64,000 nt of DNA from Terriglobales bacterium (GCA_025936825.1 JAICSO010000002.1:248001-312000); one strand, 5' to 3'; shown: positions 16,596 to 26,092, counted from the first letter of the stretch. The notes: generated from the letters alone by a model not told the origin. Numbers and translations are program-made.

Positions 16596-18277
16596 AACGC
16601 ACGGCGCCGACAAGCGACTCCGACATTCTTTGGCTGGCGCAACTCGCTTCTGCCATTTCCATTGCCGCGTTCCTGTACCTTCTTAGGCAAGACCAGTTGG
16701 CCCTGTTTGGAGATGCTGTCGCGCACATGAACATCGCGCGCCGTGTTATCGACTCGCGAACGCCCGGCCTGCTGCAACTTGGCACAGTGTGGCTTCCGCT
16801 GCCGCATCTGCTTATGCTTCCATTCCTGGCGTCGCGTTATCTCTGGCAGACGGGAATGGCGGGATCGTTTCCCTCGATGCTGGCATACGTGTTCAGCACG
16901 GTGGGAATCTTCCGTTTGGTGAGAACTGTTTTGCCCGACGGCACGCAGGCGAGCACGCGAACGGCCGTGCGTTTTACCGCTTGGCTAGCAGCAGCGGGAT
17001 TTGCCCTCAACCCAAACATCGTTTATATGCAGGCGACGGCGATGACCGAACCTGTGTACCTGGCGTTCTTCATCTGGACAGTCGTTTTCTTAGCGCAGGC
17101 GATCAAGCTCTGCCGGTCCGCTGACCATGCGCGCGCCAACAAGGCCCTGCTGTGGACGGCCCTCTGTTTGGCGGCCGCCAGCCTCACACGTTATGACGGT
17201 TGGTTTCTGAGTGCAGTAGTCGTTGCAATCGCTGTTGTCCTATCTCTGGTTGGCAACTTTGCCCCGCTGCGATCCGGCGTGGTGAAGCTTGTCATCATCG
17301 CCGCCATTGGCCCCGGACTCTGGCTTGGATACAACGCAGCCGTTTACGGAAATCCATTGGAGTTCGCCAACGGTCCTTACTCAGCGAAAGCGATTGAGCA
17401 GAAGACCTCTGTTCCGGGATTCCTGCCGCATCCCGGCAGTGACGATCTCAAAATCTCGTTTCACTACTTTTTCAAAGCCGCAGAACTGAACCTTGCCGCG
17501 GGCGGCGTTTTCGATCATAACCAATCTTTCGCAACCAGAATTCTGCAGATGCTCTGGGTTGCTGCGCTGCTGCTAGGTTCGACGATCATCGCACTCTTCC
17601 AGCCGAAGCGATGGCCTGTACTGTTGCTGTGGACTCCAGTCCCGTTCTATATGCTTTCCGTCGCGCACAGCGGCGTGCCTATTTTCGTCCCTGTCTGGTG
17701 GCCGTTTTCGTACTACAACGTCCGCTATGGCGTGGAGTTCGTTCCTGCTTTCGCGGTCATAGCAGCGATAGCTGCGTATGGCCTGATCCGTTTCGCTGCA
17801 CGCCTGCGAACCGCGGCGATCATTGGCGCCTGCTTTCTGGCTCTTGTACTTACGACCTACGGTCATGCACTCAAGACCGGCGTGGTCAGCTATCAGGAAG
17901 CGGTGATCAACGCGCGCACTCGCATCGCTCTGGAAAAGCAGCTGGCTTCGCTCTTCGAAACCTTACCGGCCAACTCAACCTACCTCATGTATCTCGGTGA
18001 TCATCCCGGGGCTCTGCAGCGGGCGGGCATCCCGCTGTCGCATGTGATCAATGAAGGCAACCACCGCCCCTGGAAGCGACCGACTGATCCGGACGGCCTC
18101 TGGGAGAAAGCGCTGGCCCACCCAGCATCCTATGTCGATTACGTGATCACGCTCGATTCGGACGATGTGGCAAAAAACGTCAACAAAGACGAGATCGATG
18201 CCATGCTCGTGCTCCACGTCACTGGCCAGCCCCCGGCCACCATTTATAAGACGCGCAAGAGTAATCAGCCGCGTTAA
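16592..18277 (+). CDS. Polytopic membrane protein, glycosyltransferase family 39/ArnT-like
   Basis: A 561-residue protein with about 10-12 hydrophobic helices and a soluble C-terminal third. The first periplasmic loop carries FGDAVAHMNIARRVID and WLPLPHLLMLPF, in the place where GT-C glycosyltransferases such as ArnT and PMT hold their acidic catalytic residues. Later parts (NPNIVYMQATAMTEPVYLAFF, SLTRYDGWFL) match the same fold. Such enzymes transfer sugars from polyprenyl phosphate donors to lipids or proteins on the outer face of the inner membrane; donor and acceptor here are unknown. The start overlaps the kinase stop by four bases. Confidence 0.75.
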   Translation: MKRTAPTSDSDILWLAQLASAISIAAFLYLLRQDQLALFGDAVAHMNIARRVIDSRTPGLLQLGTVWLPLPHLLMLPFLASRYLWQTGMAGSFPSMLAYVFSTVGIFRLVRTVLPDGTQASTRTAVRFTAWLAAAGFALNPNIVYMQATAMTEPVYLAFFIWTVVFLAQAIKLCRSADHARANKALLWTALCLAAASLTRYDGWFLSAVVVAIAVVLSLVGNFAPLRSGVVKLVIIAAIGPGLWLGYNAAVYGNPLEFANGPYSAKAIEQKTSVPGFLPHPGSDDLKISFHYFFKAAELNLAAGGVFDHNQSFATRILQMLWVAALLLGSTIIALFQPKRWPVLLLWTPVPFYMLSVAHSGVPIFVPVWWPFSYYNVRYGVEFVPAFAVIAAIAAYGLIRFAARLRTAAIIGACFLALVLTTYGHALKTGVVSYQEAVINARTRIALEKQLASLFETLPANSTYLMYLGDHPGALQRAGIPLSHVINEGNHRPWKRPTDPDGLWEKALAHPASYVDYVITLDSDDVAKNVNKDEIDAMLVLHVTGQPPATIYKTRKSNQPR

Positions 18278-18358
18278 CTCGATCCTTCGCAGCCATTTAT
18301 CGCCGTATGCGCACGATGTTAGAATCCGAGCAAATCCGGCGCGCCGGATCGATCCCCT

Positions 18359-19021
18359 ATGCATCTGGTTTGGTCAGACGTTGCCAAGTTGCTTCTCGCA
18401 GCGGCCCTCGGCGGAGTCATCGGCCTGGAGCGCGAAGCCAAGCACCGTCCCGCCGGCTTGCGGACGAATCTCTTCATCTGCGTCGGCGCTGCGTTATACA
18501 CCTTGCTGTCGATCAAAATCTCTGGCAACAGCACTGACCCAACACGTATCGCCTCGCAGATCATCCCTGGCATCGGTTTCATTGGCGCGGGCTCAATTAT
18601 CCATGCGCGCGCTGACCTGGTCACAGGAATCACATCCGCCGCCACGTTGTTTGTGATTGCCTCCATCGGGATGGCGGTCGGCAGTGGCTTCTACGCGACT
18701 GCAATCTTCGCGGCTGCCATGGTGCTGGGCGTCCTGTGGCTACTCGGTCTATTTGAGCGCTTCCTCAATCTCAAGGTGATGATCCACTGCTACGAAGTTG
18801 CAGGCCGATCCGCCGAAGACGTGCAGTCTCAAATCAACGGATTGCTTGAGCCACTTCACTCCATGATGTTCAATATTCAGATCGCGCCCACGCCGGTGCA
18901 CGTGCGCGTGCGCTTCGAATGCGATGGCACGCGCAAGAAACAGGCTCGGATTTTTGCGACGCTTCGCGACTCCAAGCTCTTCGACAGTGTGGCCGCACTC
19001 GGCTCGGTTCAGGCGGAATGA
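18359..19021 (+). CDS. MgtC/SapB-family membrane protein
   Basis: A 220-residue protein. The N-terminal MgtC/SapB domain has four to five helices. The conserved core starts LLLAAALGGVIGLEREAKHRPAGLRTNLFIC and continues QIIPGIGFIGAGSII and VTGITSAATLFVIASIGMAVGSGFY. The C-terminal domain (about 140-220) is ACT-like. MgtC proteins affect magnesium limitation, membrane potential and virulence in pathogens; in free-living bacteria the role is unclear. It overlaps dapF by four bases (ATGA), an operon link. A TAGAAT -10-like hexamer at 18320-18325 may start this unit. Confidence 0.9.
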   Translation: MHLVWSDVAKLLLAAALGGVIGLEREAKHRPAGLRTNLFICVGAALYTLLSIKISGNSTDPTRIASQIIPGIGFIGAGSIIHARADLVTGITSAATLFVIASIGMAVGSGFYATAIFAAAMVLGVLWLLGLFERFLNLKVMIHCYEVAGRSAEDVQSQINGLLEPLHSMMFNIQIAPTPVHVRVRFECDGTRKKQARIFATLRDSKLFDSVAALGSVQAE

Positions 19022-19800
19022 CGGCAGTTCCATTTACCAAGGCCAGCGCCTGCGGCAATGACTTTCTCATCATTGACGGCATGCATGCCCCTGCCGATCT
19101 GGTTGCGTTCACGCGTGCGATTTGCGACCGCCACAATGGCGTCGGCGCCGATGGTGTGGAATGGCTCTTTCCCGCGCAGGATGCCGACATCCGCGCTCGC
19201 CTGCTGAATGCCGATGGTGGGGAAGCGGAAATCTCCGGCAATGGCACCCGCTGCGTCGCAGCCTATCTCTGCGCCGAAACTCCCCGGGAGAAAGTCACGG
19301 TTCGCACCGGAGCCGGGATCAAGACCTGCACGCTGACCTCGCACACTGACATGCTTTTTGAGTTTGAGACTGCTATGGGTGAACCGCAGGTTGGCGACGA
19401 GTTCCTTATCAAGGTGGCTTTCGGCGAAGTTCGCGGAATTCCGGTTTCCATGGGCAATCCTCACTTTTCCGTTTTCGTCGACGAATTCCCGATCGGTTGG
19501 CAAGCCGAGGGTGCGGAGATCGGCAAGCATCACGACTTCAAGCATGGGATCAATGTTGAATTTGTAAAAGTGCTTGACAGCGAAAATGTTGAAGTCCGTT
19601 TCTTCGAGCGCGGTGTCGGCGAAACTCAGTCTTCGGGTACGGGATCTTGCGCCGCGGCCGTCGCCTCGATCTTCAGCAAGCGCGCGAAATCGCCGGTGCG
19701 CGTGCATGCTGCCGGGGGCGCGCAAACCGTACACTGGGGCGGCGAGGTTTTATTGCGCGGCCCAGCGCAAATTATTTGTCGCGGCGAGTACCTCATCTAG
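19018..19800 (+). CDS. dapF: Diaminopimelate epimerase
   Basis: A 260-residue enzyme that converts LL- to meso-diaminopimelate for peptidoglycan and lysine synthesis, without cofactor, using two cysteines. Both are present: Cys79 in SGNGTRC and Cys211 in SSGTGSC. The substrate-binding GNDF is at 13-16, the Asn/Gly-rich NADGGEAEISGNG precedes Cys79, and MGNPHF and FFERGVGETQ are in place. The start is at the ATG overlapping the mgtC stop by four bases. It is followed after one base by LD-carboxypeptidase and then mpl, so the block concerns meso-DAP peptide synthesis and recycling. The cytoplasmic location is standard. Confidence 0.96.
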   Translation: MTAVPFTKASACGNDFLIIDGMHAPADLVAFTRAICDRHNGVGADGVEWLFPAQDADIRARLLNADGGEAEISGNGTRCVAAYLCAETPREKVTVRTGAGIKTCTLTSHTDMLFEFETAMGEPQVGDEFLIKVAFGEVRGIPVSMGNPHFSVFVDEFPIGWQAEGAEIGKHHDFKHGINVEFVKVLDSENVEVRFFERGVGETQSSGTGSCAAAVASIFSKRAKSPVRVHAAGGAQTVHWGGEVLLRGPAQIICRGEYLI

Positions 19801-19801
19801 C

Positions 19802-20752
19802 ATGGCTCCCAATCGCAAGCCCGGAATTCTCAAGCCGCGCACGCTTCGCCCGGGAGACACCGTAGGCGTAGTCGCGCCCGCAAGCTCTTTTGTCCAAGGG
19901 GATTTCGAAGCTGGCTGCGATGTCTTGCGCGGCATGGGGTACGAAGTGGTTTTTGATGAGTCGATCTTCGATCGCGATCTCTACTTCGCCGGATCGGCCC
20001 CCCGCCGCGCCCGCGAGTTGGAGTCAATGTTCACCCGCGACGATGTTGACGCGATCATCTGTGCGCGTGGCGGCTATGGCGCCAATTACCTTCTCCCATT
20101 GCTGGACTTGAAGAAGATCGCGGCATCGCCAAAGCCTTTTGTCGGCTACAGCGACGTTACCAGCCTCATGACATATCTCTACGACTCCATCGGCCTGGTG
20201 ACCTTTCACGGCCCCATGGTCGCCAAGGATTTCGCCAAGCCGGATGGCATCGAACCCGGTTCCTGGGCCGCCGCGCTTACGGGTAGCAATACCAATTTCA
20301 ATGTCGCCGCGGACTCGCGGATGCAATCGCTTGTTTCCGGATCTGCCGAGGGCGTTCTCTACGGAGGATGTCTCTCGATGCTGTCCGCTTCTCTCGGCAC
20401 CCCGTATGAAATCCACGCCGAGGGCACGATACTCTTTATCGAGGACATCGCCACCAAGCCGTATCAAATCGACCGCATGCTGATGCAACTGAAACTGGCC
20501 GGTAAATTGGCTGGCGTCCGAGGAATTGTTTTTGGCGAGATGCTCGATTGCGTGCAGCCCGGGGATCAGCGGTACACGCTGCAGGACGTGATCATGAGGA
20601 TTGTGGAAGACTTACGAATTCCAGTCGCTTACGGCCTGCGTTCGGGGCACGTGTCTCGGTCGAACATCACGCTGCCGATTGGTGTTCGATCGCGATTTGA
20701 GGTGAATAGTTCTAGCTTGAGCTTAACCGTTACTGAATCACCTACAATTTAG
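19802..20752 (+). CDS. ldcA: LD-carboxypeptidase (S66 family)
   Basis: A 316-residue serine peptidase of family S66. It removes the terminal D-Ala from murein tetrapeptides during peptidoglycan recycling. The N-terminal domain starts LRPGDTVGVVAPAS. The ICARGGYGANYLLP segment and the nucleophile motif PFVGYSDVTSL (Ser) are clear. Downstream the catalytic Glu lies near TILFIEDIATKPYQIDRMLMQL and the His in RSGHVSRSN. The ATG at 19802 follows the dapF stop by one base; a longer upstream frame only shadows dapF. The neighbour mpl re-attaches the tripeptide product to UDP-MurNAc, which fits a recycling route. Confidence 0.92.
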   Translation: MAPNRKPGILKPRTLRPGDTVGVVAPASSFVQGDFEAGCDVLRGMGYEVVFDESIFDRDLYFAGSAPRRARELESMFTRDDVDAIICARGGYGANYLLPLLDLKKIAASPKPFVGYSDVTSLMTYLYDSIGLVTFHGPMVAKDFAKPDGIEPGSWAAALTGSNTNFNVAADSRMQSLVSGSAEGVLYGGCLSMLSASLGTPYEIHAEGTILFIEDIATKPYQIDRMLMQLKLAGKLAGVRGIVFGEMLDCVQPGDQRYTLQDVIMRIVEDLRIPVAYGLRSGHVSRSNITLPIGVRSRFEVNSSSLSLTVTESPTI

Positions 20753-20756
20753 ATTC

Positions 20757-20821
20757 CTTCGTGCTCCTTAGTGTCCTTCGTGGTGAAACATATAACCACA
20801 AAGGCACGAAGGGGCACGAAG
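20757..20821. repeat. Inverted repeat of CTTCGTG words (copy 1)
   Basis: The left arm CTTCGTGCTCCTTAGTGTCC then TTCGTGGT is largely complementary to the right arm ACCACAAAGGCACGAAGGGG then CACGAAG. The loop is about 10 bases (GAAACATATA). It fills the gap between ldcA and mpl. A homologous copy with a different loop is at 51246-51311. Confidence 0.85.
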
Positions 20822-20831
20822 TTCAAAAAGA

Positions 20832-22253
20832 ATGAAAAGACACATTCATCTCATCGGTATTTGCGGCACGGCGATGGCCTCTCTCGCCGGAATGCTTGCG
20901 GAGCGCAGGTTTCGAGTCACCGGTTCGGACGCGGCAGCATATCCGCCAATGTCGGATTTCCTGAAGTCACTCGCCATTCCTGTCTCCCAACCATTTTCGG
21001 CGCAGAACCTTGAGCCTAAGCCGGACTTGGTCGTGGTCGGCAATGCCATCTCTCGCGGCAACGCCGAACTGGAATACGTTCTCAACGAGCGGATCCCATT
21101 CTGTTCTCTTCCGCAACTACTGCACGACGAATTCCTGCGCGGCAAAGAAGTGCTCGTGGTTGCGGGAACGCATGGCAAAACCACAACGACCTCCATGCTC
21201 TCGTGGATATTTGAAGTCGCAGGCACCAAGCCGTCGTTCCTCATCGGCGGGATCGCCGAGAATTTCGGCCGCAGCTTTCAACTGGGGGACGGGAAGTACT
21301 TCATTCTCGAAGGCGACGAGTACGATACCGCATTCTTCGACAAAGGCCCGAAGTTCCTGCACTACTTTCCCGATGGCGTGATTCTCACCTCAGTCGAATT
21401 CGACCACGCGGACATCTACAAAGACCTCGACGCGGTAGAAACTGCCTTCAGGCGCCTGGTGAACCTTGTACCCCAGCGCGGCCGCATGGTCGCCTTCGAT
21501 ACTGGCGACAGCATTCAACGCTGTGTGGCCAAAGCCTTCTGCCCGGTCGAGCGCTATGGAAAGTCTGACGCTGCTACTTGGCGGATTGAAGACTTGCGAT
21601 TGACTGCCAGTGCAACATCATGGACCGTTCTACGAAACGGATCGCGTTGGGCGGATCTCGAATTCCCGCTCGCCGGCGAATACAACGTCTGGAACGCCAC
21701 TGCGGCTGCCGCACTCGCGGCGAACTATGGCATCCGGAAAGAGGTGATCGCCGGAGCGCTGCAGACCTTCAAGAGCGTGAAGCGTCGCCTCGAAGTGAAA
21801 GCCGAAGTCAACGGAATCACGATCATCGACGACTTTGCTCATCACCCCACCGCGATCGCTGTCACTCTGAATGCTCTTCGGGCGCGGTATAAAGGGCGCC
21901 GCTTGTGGGCTATTCTCGAGCCGCGATCTAATACGCTCCGTCGCAATGTGTTTCAGCACGAACTCGCGAAAAGCCTATCCATCGCCGACGAGATTGTCAT
22001 TGCGAACGTGTTCAAGTCCGAATCCATTCCCGAGCACGAGCGCCTAGATGTAAACGTCGTCGCAGCCGAGCTCGTTCAAATCGGGCATCAAGCGCGGGTT
22101 CTGCAGGATGTGGACGCTATCGTTGCCACCTGTGCGCCGGAGATGCGTTCTGGCGACGTGATCGCCATCCTCTCCAACGGCGGCTTCGGAGGAATTTACG
22201 AAAAGCTTCCGCAGCGCCTTCGTATGCAAGCATCCGCCGAGACGGGGCGCTGA
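20832..22253 (+). CDS. mpl: UDP-MurNAc:L-Ala-gamma-D-Glu-meso-DAP ligase
   Basis: A 473-residue Mur-ligase-family enzyme that reattaches recycled murein tripeptide to UDP-N-acetylmuramate. It starts with the Rossmann-like IHLIGICGTAMASLAGML. The ATP loop GTHGKTTTTSML is at about 112-123. The Mpl-typical FILEGDEYDTAFFDKGPKF and LTSVEFDHADIYKDL distinguish it from MurC. The C-terminal domain holds DDFAHHPTAI and LWAILEPRSNT. It is in the same strand and order as dapF and ldcA. The ribosome binding site is weak because the word repeat ends just upstream. Length and motifs are complete. Confidence 0.95.
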   Translation: MKRHIHLIGICGTAMASLAGMLAERRFRVTGSDAAAYPPMSDFLKSLAIPVSQPFSAQNLEPKPDLVVVGNAISRGNAELEYVLNERIPFCSLPQLLHDEFLRGKEVLVVAGTHGKTTTTSMLSWIFEVAGTKPSFLIGGIAENFGRSFQLGDGKYFILEGDEYDTAFFDKGPKFLHYFPDGVILTSVEFDHADIYKDLDAVETAFRRLVNLVPQRGRMVAFDTGDSIQRCVAKAFCPVERYGKSDAATWRIEDLRLTASATSWTVLRNGSRWADLEFPLAGEYNVWNATAAAALAANYGIRKEVIAGALQTFKSVKRRLEVKAEVNGITIIDDFAHHPTAIAVTLNALRARYKGRRLWAILEPRSNTLRRNVFQHELAKSLSIADEIVIANVFKSESIPEHERLDVNVVAAELVQIGHQARVLQDVDAIVATCAPEMRSGDVIAILSNGGFGGIYEKLPQRLRMQASAETGR

Positions 22254-24032
22254 ATGTTTGCACGTTTCAGGCTGCTGTTCGCACTCGCATTCATTGCTGC
22301 GTGCGGCCAATTGCAGGCAACCGTTCGCTACACCGTCACGCTCGCTGATCCGGTCCGCCACCTGATCCAAGTGACGATGGAACTGCCCGCGGGTCGTGAC
22401 TCGCACGAACTGCAGCTCCCTGTCTGGAACGCGCTCTACCAGGTCCGCGATTTCTCCCAATACATGGACACCATTCGCGCTTCAGATCTTTCTGGGAGCC
22501 CACTCCAACTCACGCAATTGAATAAGAGCCGCTGGCGGCTCACGGGAGCAGAAAAAGGCGCCCGCATCGAGTACCAGATGTTCAGCAACGATCCCGGCCC
22601 GTACGGCGCTGAATTCAACTCGCAGCATGCGTTCTTCAATCTAGCCGAAATTCTTGTTTACGCGGACGACACGCGTGGCGATGAGAGTGCCATCGAGTTC
22701 CGCAATATCCCCGCAGGATGGAAGACGGCAACGTCTTTGTCGCAACAGGGCCCGTATTATCAAGCCAAGAATTACGATGCCCTCGTCGACGCGCCCGTCG
22801 AGATGGGCACATTCGAAGAGAACGACTTCACCAGCGACTGTGGGCGGTACCGCGTGGTGGTCGATGGCACCAACGCCTCGTCAATCCTCCCGAAAATCGT
22901 TCCACCCATTCAGCGCATCGTGAATTCCGCCACCGCGTGGATGAATGACTGCCCCTTCCAGACCTATACCTTCATCTATCATTTCGGAAACTCACAGAGT
23001 TCAGGCGGCATGGAGCATGCCTACAGCACCGCAATCACGCTACCCGCGTCTGACATCGACGATCTGGACCGCTTCACCTCCGTCACCGCTCACGAATTTT
23101 TCCATCTCTGGAACGTGAAGCGCATCCGTCCGCAATCGCTCGAACCGGTCGACTATACACGCGAGGATTACACTGACGCGCTGTGGTTCAGCGAGGGCGT
23201 GGACACAACCGCCGCGGACTCGATTCGCCTCCGCGCCGGGCTTCTCGACGAAACCCACTATCTTGATCGCCTCGGGCAGGCCATTACAGAGCTAGAAAGC
23301 CGTCCTGCGCATCTCACGCAGTCTGTCGAGCAGTCTAGCCTTGATGCATGGCTCGAGAAGTATTCCTACTATGGTCTGCCGGAACGCAGCATCTCTTACT
23401 ACAACAAGGGTGAACTGCTCGGCGTCCTGCTCGACTTGCGAATTCGCGAACTGACTCACGGCACGCAGTCTCTGCGATCGCTCTTTCGCTGGTTGAATGA
23501 GCACTATGCCAAGCAGGGGAAGTTTTTTGCGGATTCGGAAGGCATCCGTGAAGCAGTGCAGCAAATCACAGGCGCCGACTTCCGCGACTTCTTTGACGAG
23601 TACGTTGCCGGCCTTCGCGAGATCCCCTGGAATTCTTTCTTCTTCTACGTGGGACTTCGCGTCTCGTCTATAGATGTCGAGATTGCGCATAGCGGCTTTG
23701 ATGCTGTGCAGGAATTTAATCATCTGCCGATCGTGGTGACCGTTCAGCCGGCAAGCGAAGCCGAACAAGCCGGTTTGAAGCCTGACGATGAACTGGTTTC
23801 CATCAACGGTATTGCCGCTGGCCGGGATTTCGAACGCCAAATCGAGGCTATCGGGCCAGGAGGCATTCTCCGCCTGCGGGTTCGCCGCAATGGTGCACCG
23901 CTCGACTTTCAGTGGAAACTCGGAGCGCAGCGGGTAAAGGTTTATCGCATGGAAGATTTGCCGTCGATTACTCCAGAACAAAAGACGGCACGAAGGCAGT
24001 GGCTGTATGGTAGTTCACAACCAAACCAATGA
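22254..24032 (+). CDS. M61 family metallopeptidase with PDZ domain
   Basis: A 592-residue exported aminopeptidase-like protein. It has a signal peptide (RLLFALAFIAACGQLQA), an N-terminal beta domain, and the gluzincin catalytic region with VTAHEFFHLWNVKRIRP. That region holds the HExxH-type motif H-E-F-F-H, with the downstream Glu in WFSEGVDTT. A PDZ domain follows at about 480-565 (VQPASEAEQAGLKPDDELVSINGI). M61 enzymes (glycyl aminopeptidases) prefer N-terminal Gly or Ala. The start ATG directly abuts the mpl stop (TGAATG), suggesting coupled translation, and its own stop overlaps the acyltransferase gene by four bases. Confidence 0.93.
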   Translation: MFARFRLLFALAFIAACGQLQATVRYTVTLADPVRHLIQVTMELPAGRDSHELQLPVWNALYQVRDFSQYMDTIRASDLSGSPLQLTQLNKSRWRLTGAEKGARIEYQMFSNDPGPYGAEFNSQHAFFNLAEILVYADDTRGDESAIEFRNIPAGWKTATSLSQQGPYYQAKNYDALVDAPVEMGTFEENDFTSDCGRYRVVVDGTNASSILPKIVPPIQRIVNSATAWMNDCPFQTYTFIYHFGNSQSSGGMEHAYSTAITLPASDIDDLDRFTSVTAHEFFHLWNVKRIRPQSLEPVDYTREDYTDALWFSEGVDTTAADSIRLRAGLLDETHYLDRLGQAITELESRPAHLTQSVEQSSLDAWLEKYSYYGLPERSISYYNKGELLGVLLDLRIRELTHGTQSLRSLFRWLNEHYAKQGKFFADSEGIREAVQQITGADFRDFFDEYVAGLREIPWNSFFFYVGLRVSSIDVEIAHSGFDAVQEFNHLPIVVTVQPASEAEQAGLKPDDELVSINGIAAGRDFERQIEAIGPGGILRLRVRRNGAPLDFQWKLGAQRVKVYRMEDLPSITPEQKTARRQWLYGSSQPNQ

Positions 24033-24736
24033 TTCGAGCCATCCTGATGCTGGGCTTTTGGGCCATTGCATTGCCGATTGCGGCGCTGATCACCGTTCCC
24101 TGGGCGCTCATCACTGGAAATGTCAAACCGCTCTACCGCATCGGGATGTGGGGGGCTTTGACCGGAGTGCGGTTAGCCGGGGTGAAAGTGAAAATGATCG
24201 GGCGGGAGAACCTGGATCCGCGTGCCACCTACATTTTCATGGCGAACCACGCCTCCAACATTGATCCGCCACTCTTGTTGCCAATTATTCCCGGCCGATC
24301 TTCAGTGATGGCCAGACACGAACTCTTTAACTATCCCATCCTGGGCCGCGCCATGCGAATTGCGTCGCTGGTTCCGGTCAATCGCGGGAACCGCGAGGCT
24401 GGAATCGCCGCGGTGCGTGCCGCCGAGCAGGTTGTTCACCAGGGAATTCACATGACCATCTTCGTGGAAGGTGGACGCTCTTTCGACGGCAAGCTCCTGC
24501 CCTTCAAAAAGGGTCCCTTCTATTTGGCCGAAACCTGCCAGGTTCCGGTGGTACCCGTGACGATTGCAGGCACACACTATGTCATGCCCAAAGGAAGATT
24601 CGCTGTGAAGGGTGGGGAGGTTGTGGTCACCTTCCACAATCCCATTCCGACATCCGACTTCGGCACCCGCGACGAATTGATGGAAAAAGTTCGCAGCGTG
24701 ATCAACAGCGCGTTACCTCTGCAATACCAAAGCTGA
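24029..24736 (+). CDS. plsC: 1-acyl-sn-glycerol-3-phosphate acyltransferase (PlsC family)
   Basis: A 235-residue membrane-associated acyltransferase that makes phosphatidic acid from lysophosphatidic acid. Block I is NHASNID (His74, Asp79). Block II is VPVNRGN. Block III is FVEGGRSFDGKLLPFKKG. Block IV is VPVVPVTIAG. An N-terminal hydrophobic segment (ILMLGFWAIALPIAALITVPW) anchors it. Its start overlaps the M61 stop by four bases, so it is the last gene of the run. A three-hairpin element lies 3' of it, before the convergent lpxD. Confidence 0.93.
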   Translation: MIRAILMLGFWAIALPIAALITVPWALITGNVKPLYRIGMWGALTGVRLAGVKVKMIGRENLDPRATYIFMANHASNIDPPLLLPIIPGRSSVMARHELFNYPILGRAMRIASLVPVNRGNREAGIAAVRAAEQVVHQGIHMTIFVEGGRSFDGKLLPFKKGPFYLAETCQVPVVPVTIAGTHYVMPKGRFAVKGGEVVVTFHNPIPTSDFGTRDELMEKVRSVINSALPLQYQS

Positions 24737-24890
24737 ATGAATTGGCGTACGCAAAACGCCTATCAACTTGTCGTGAATACCCCCTGTCGTACCGGAACAG
24801 TAACGCTCGCTGTGCCGCAGAATGAATGTTCGAATGAAAGCGTGCGTGAAACTAGCGGATTGTAGGAACTCGCGGGCATGAAACCATTCC

Positions 24891-24973
24891 AGCCGCGGAG
24901 CGGCGGAATAGCCCGCACGTGAGTGCGGGGACGAGTAGGTGAGATCGAGTGAGTCCGCTTCAGCGGACGGCAC
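24891..24973. repeat. Three-hairpin dispersed element, copy 2
   Basis: The CCAGCCGCGGAGCGGCGG palindrome is followed by ATAGCCC overlapping a 7-bp stem CCCGCAC/GTGCGGG with loop GTGA (24912-24929). A linker and a 7-bp stem GTCCGCT/AGCGGAC (24953-24968) followed by GGCAC complete it. Order and words match 11462-11552. It lies between convergent plsC and lpxD and could end both transcripts. Confidence 0.85.
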
Positions 24974-25027
24974 TCCTTTCGTCACAGCCTGTTCGGCCGG
25001 AGTTCAAGTCTCGAGACTTTGATATTC

Positions 25028-26092
25028 CTACTTCTTCCTTAGCAACTTCACCAATTCCGGCAAACGGTTGTACGCGACAATGCACCGCCGCCACAGTTTG
25101 TTATCAATGGCAGGAGACCCGCTGACAATCGCTCCGGGCGGCACATCGCGAATTCCCGCCTGAGCGGTCGCAATCGCCCCGTCGCCGATCTTGCAATGAC
25201 CGGCGGCCCCGACCTGCCCGGCAAGAATCACCTTATTGCCGACATCCGTTGATCCCGCCAACCCTACCTGAGCGCACAAAAGTGTGTCTTGCCCAACTGT
25301 GGATCCGTGTCCCACCTGGACCAGATTGTCGATCTTCGCGCCGCGCCCGATGCGTGTCTCGCCCACGCTGGCCCGGTCGATACAGCTGTTCGCCTGAATC
25401 TCGACGTCGTCGTCGATAACCGTCGGCCCGGATTGCACGATTTTGTGCCAATGCCCGTCATGATCTTTGGCGAAGCCAAACCCGTCTCCGCCTACCACGA
25501 CGCCGTTTTGCAGCACCACATTGTTTCCGATCCTGCAGAACTCGCGCACGATTGCATGCGAATGGGCGAAAAAGTTGTTTCCGATCTTCACCCCGCGATA
25601 GATGACCGCGTGTGCGAGCAACACCGCGCCCTCGCCAATTTCCACGTCTTCGCCGATCACCACGTAAGGCCCAATGTGCGCGTCCGCGCCGATGTTTGCT
25701 GACCGATCCACCACGGCTGTCGAATGAACTCCCGGCGCATACCGCGGCGGCTGATAGAACATTTCCAGCGCGCGCGCGAAATCCAGGTACGGATTCTGGC
25801 TGCGGAGAAGTGCGGCCTTGCTGGGCGAATCGCCAGGTCGAGCAGGGAAGTCGTTACTGACGATGATTGCCGAGGCCTTTGTAGTCCGTGCCAATGGCGC
25901 ATACTTCGGGTTGGAGATGAACGTCAGTTCACCCGGCCCGGCCGACTCAATTCCCGCTACGCCTTTAATTTCGGGATCAGCGCCACCGTTCTCCAGTCCC
26001 ACCCCAAGTTCTTTCGCGATTTCAGAGAGTTTCATGCGGTAAACCGAATTGTAACCGGGTCTGCTCTTGGGCCATAGCGAAGCGGTTTTCAT
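25028..26092 (-). CDS. lpxD: UDP-3-O-acylglucosamine N-acyltransferase
   Basis: A 354-residue enzyme of lipid A synthesis. It adds the N-linked acyl chain to UDP-3-O-acyl-glucosamine. The N-terminal uridine-binding domain begins [11 protein letters not shown]. The rest is a left-handed beta-helix of hexapeptide repeats (for example [31 protein letters not shown]). The C-terminal helix is [20 protein letters not shown]. The catalytic His region [13 protein letters not shown] is intact. The ATG at 26092 has GGAGGTGCA immediately upstream, the best ribosome binding site here. It adds 19 residues before the usual family start at 26035. The presence of lpxD indicates an outer membrane with lipid A. 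Confidence 0.93.
   Translation of the reverse strand: MKTASLWPKSRPGYNSVYRMKLSEIAKELGVGLENGGADPEIKGVAGIESAGPGELTFISNPKYAPLARTTKASAIIVSNDFPARPGDSPSKAALLRSQNPYLDFARALEMFYQPPRYAPGVHSTAVVDRSANIGADAHIGPYVVIGEDVEIGEGAVLLAHAVIYRGVKIGNNFFAHSHAIVREFCRIGNNVVLQNGVVVGGDGFGFAKDHDGHWHKIVQSGPTVIDDDVEIQANSCIDRASVGETRIGRGAKIDNLVQVGHGSTVGQDTLLCAQVGLAGSTDVGNKVILAGQVGAAGHCKIGDGAIATAQAGIRDVPPGAIVSGSPAIDNKLWRRCIVAYNRLPELVKLLRKK

Noticed and set aside
20771-21013. Plus-strand frame reading HITTKARRGTKF
   Set aside because: It is only the translation of the CTTCGTG word repeat and an out-of-frame part of mpl.
24995-25013. tRNA-like T-loop string GGAGTTCAAGTC
   Set aside because: No D-arm, anticodon arm or acceptor stem can be drawn around it.
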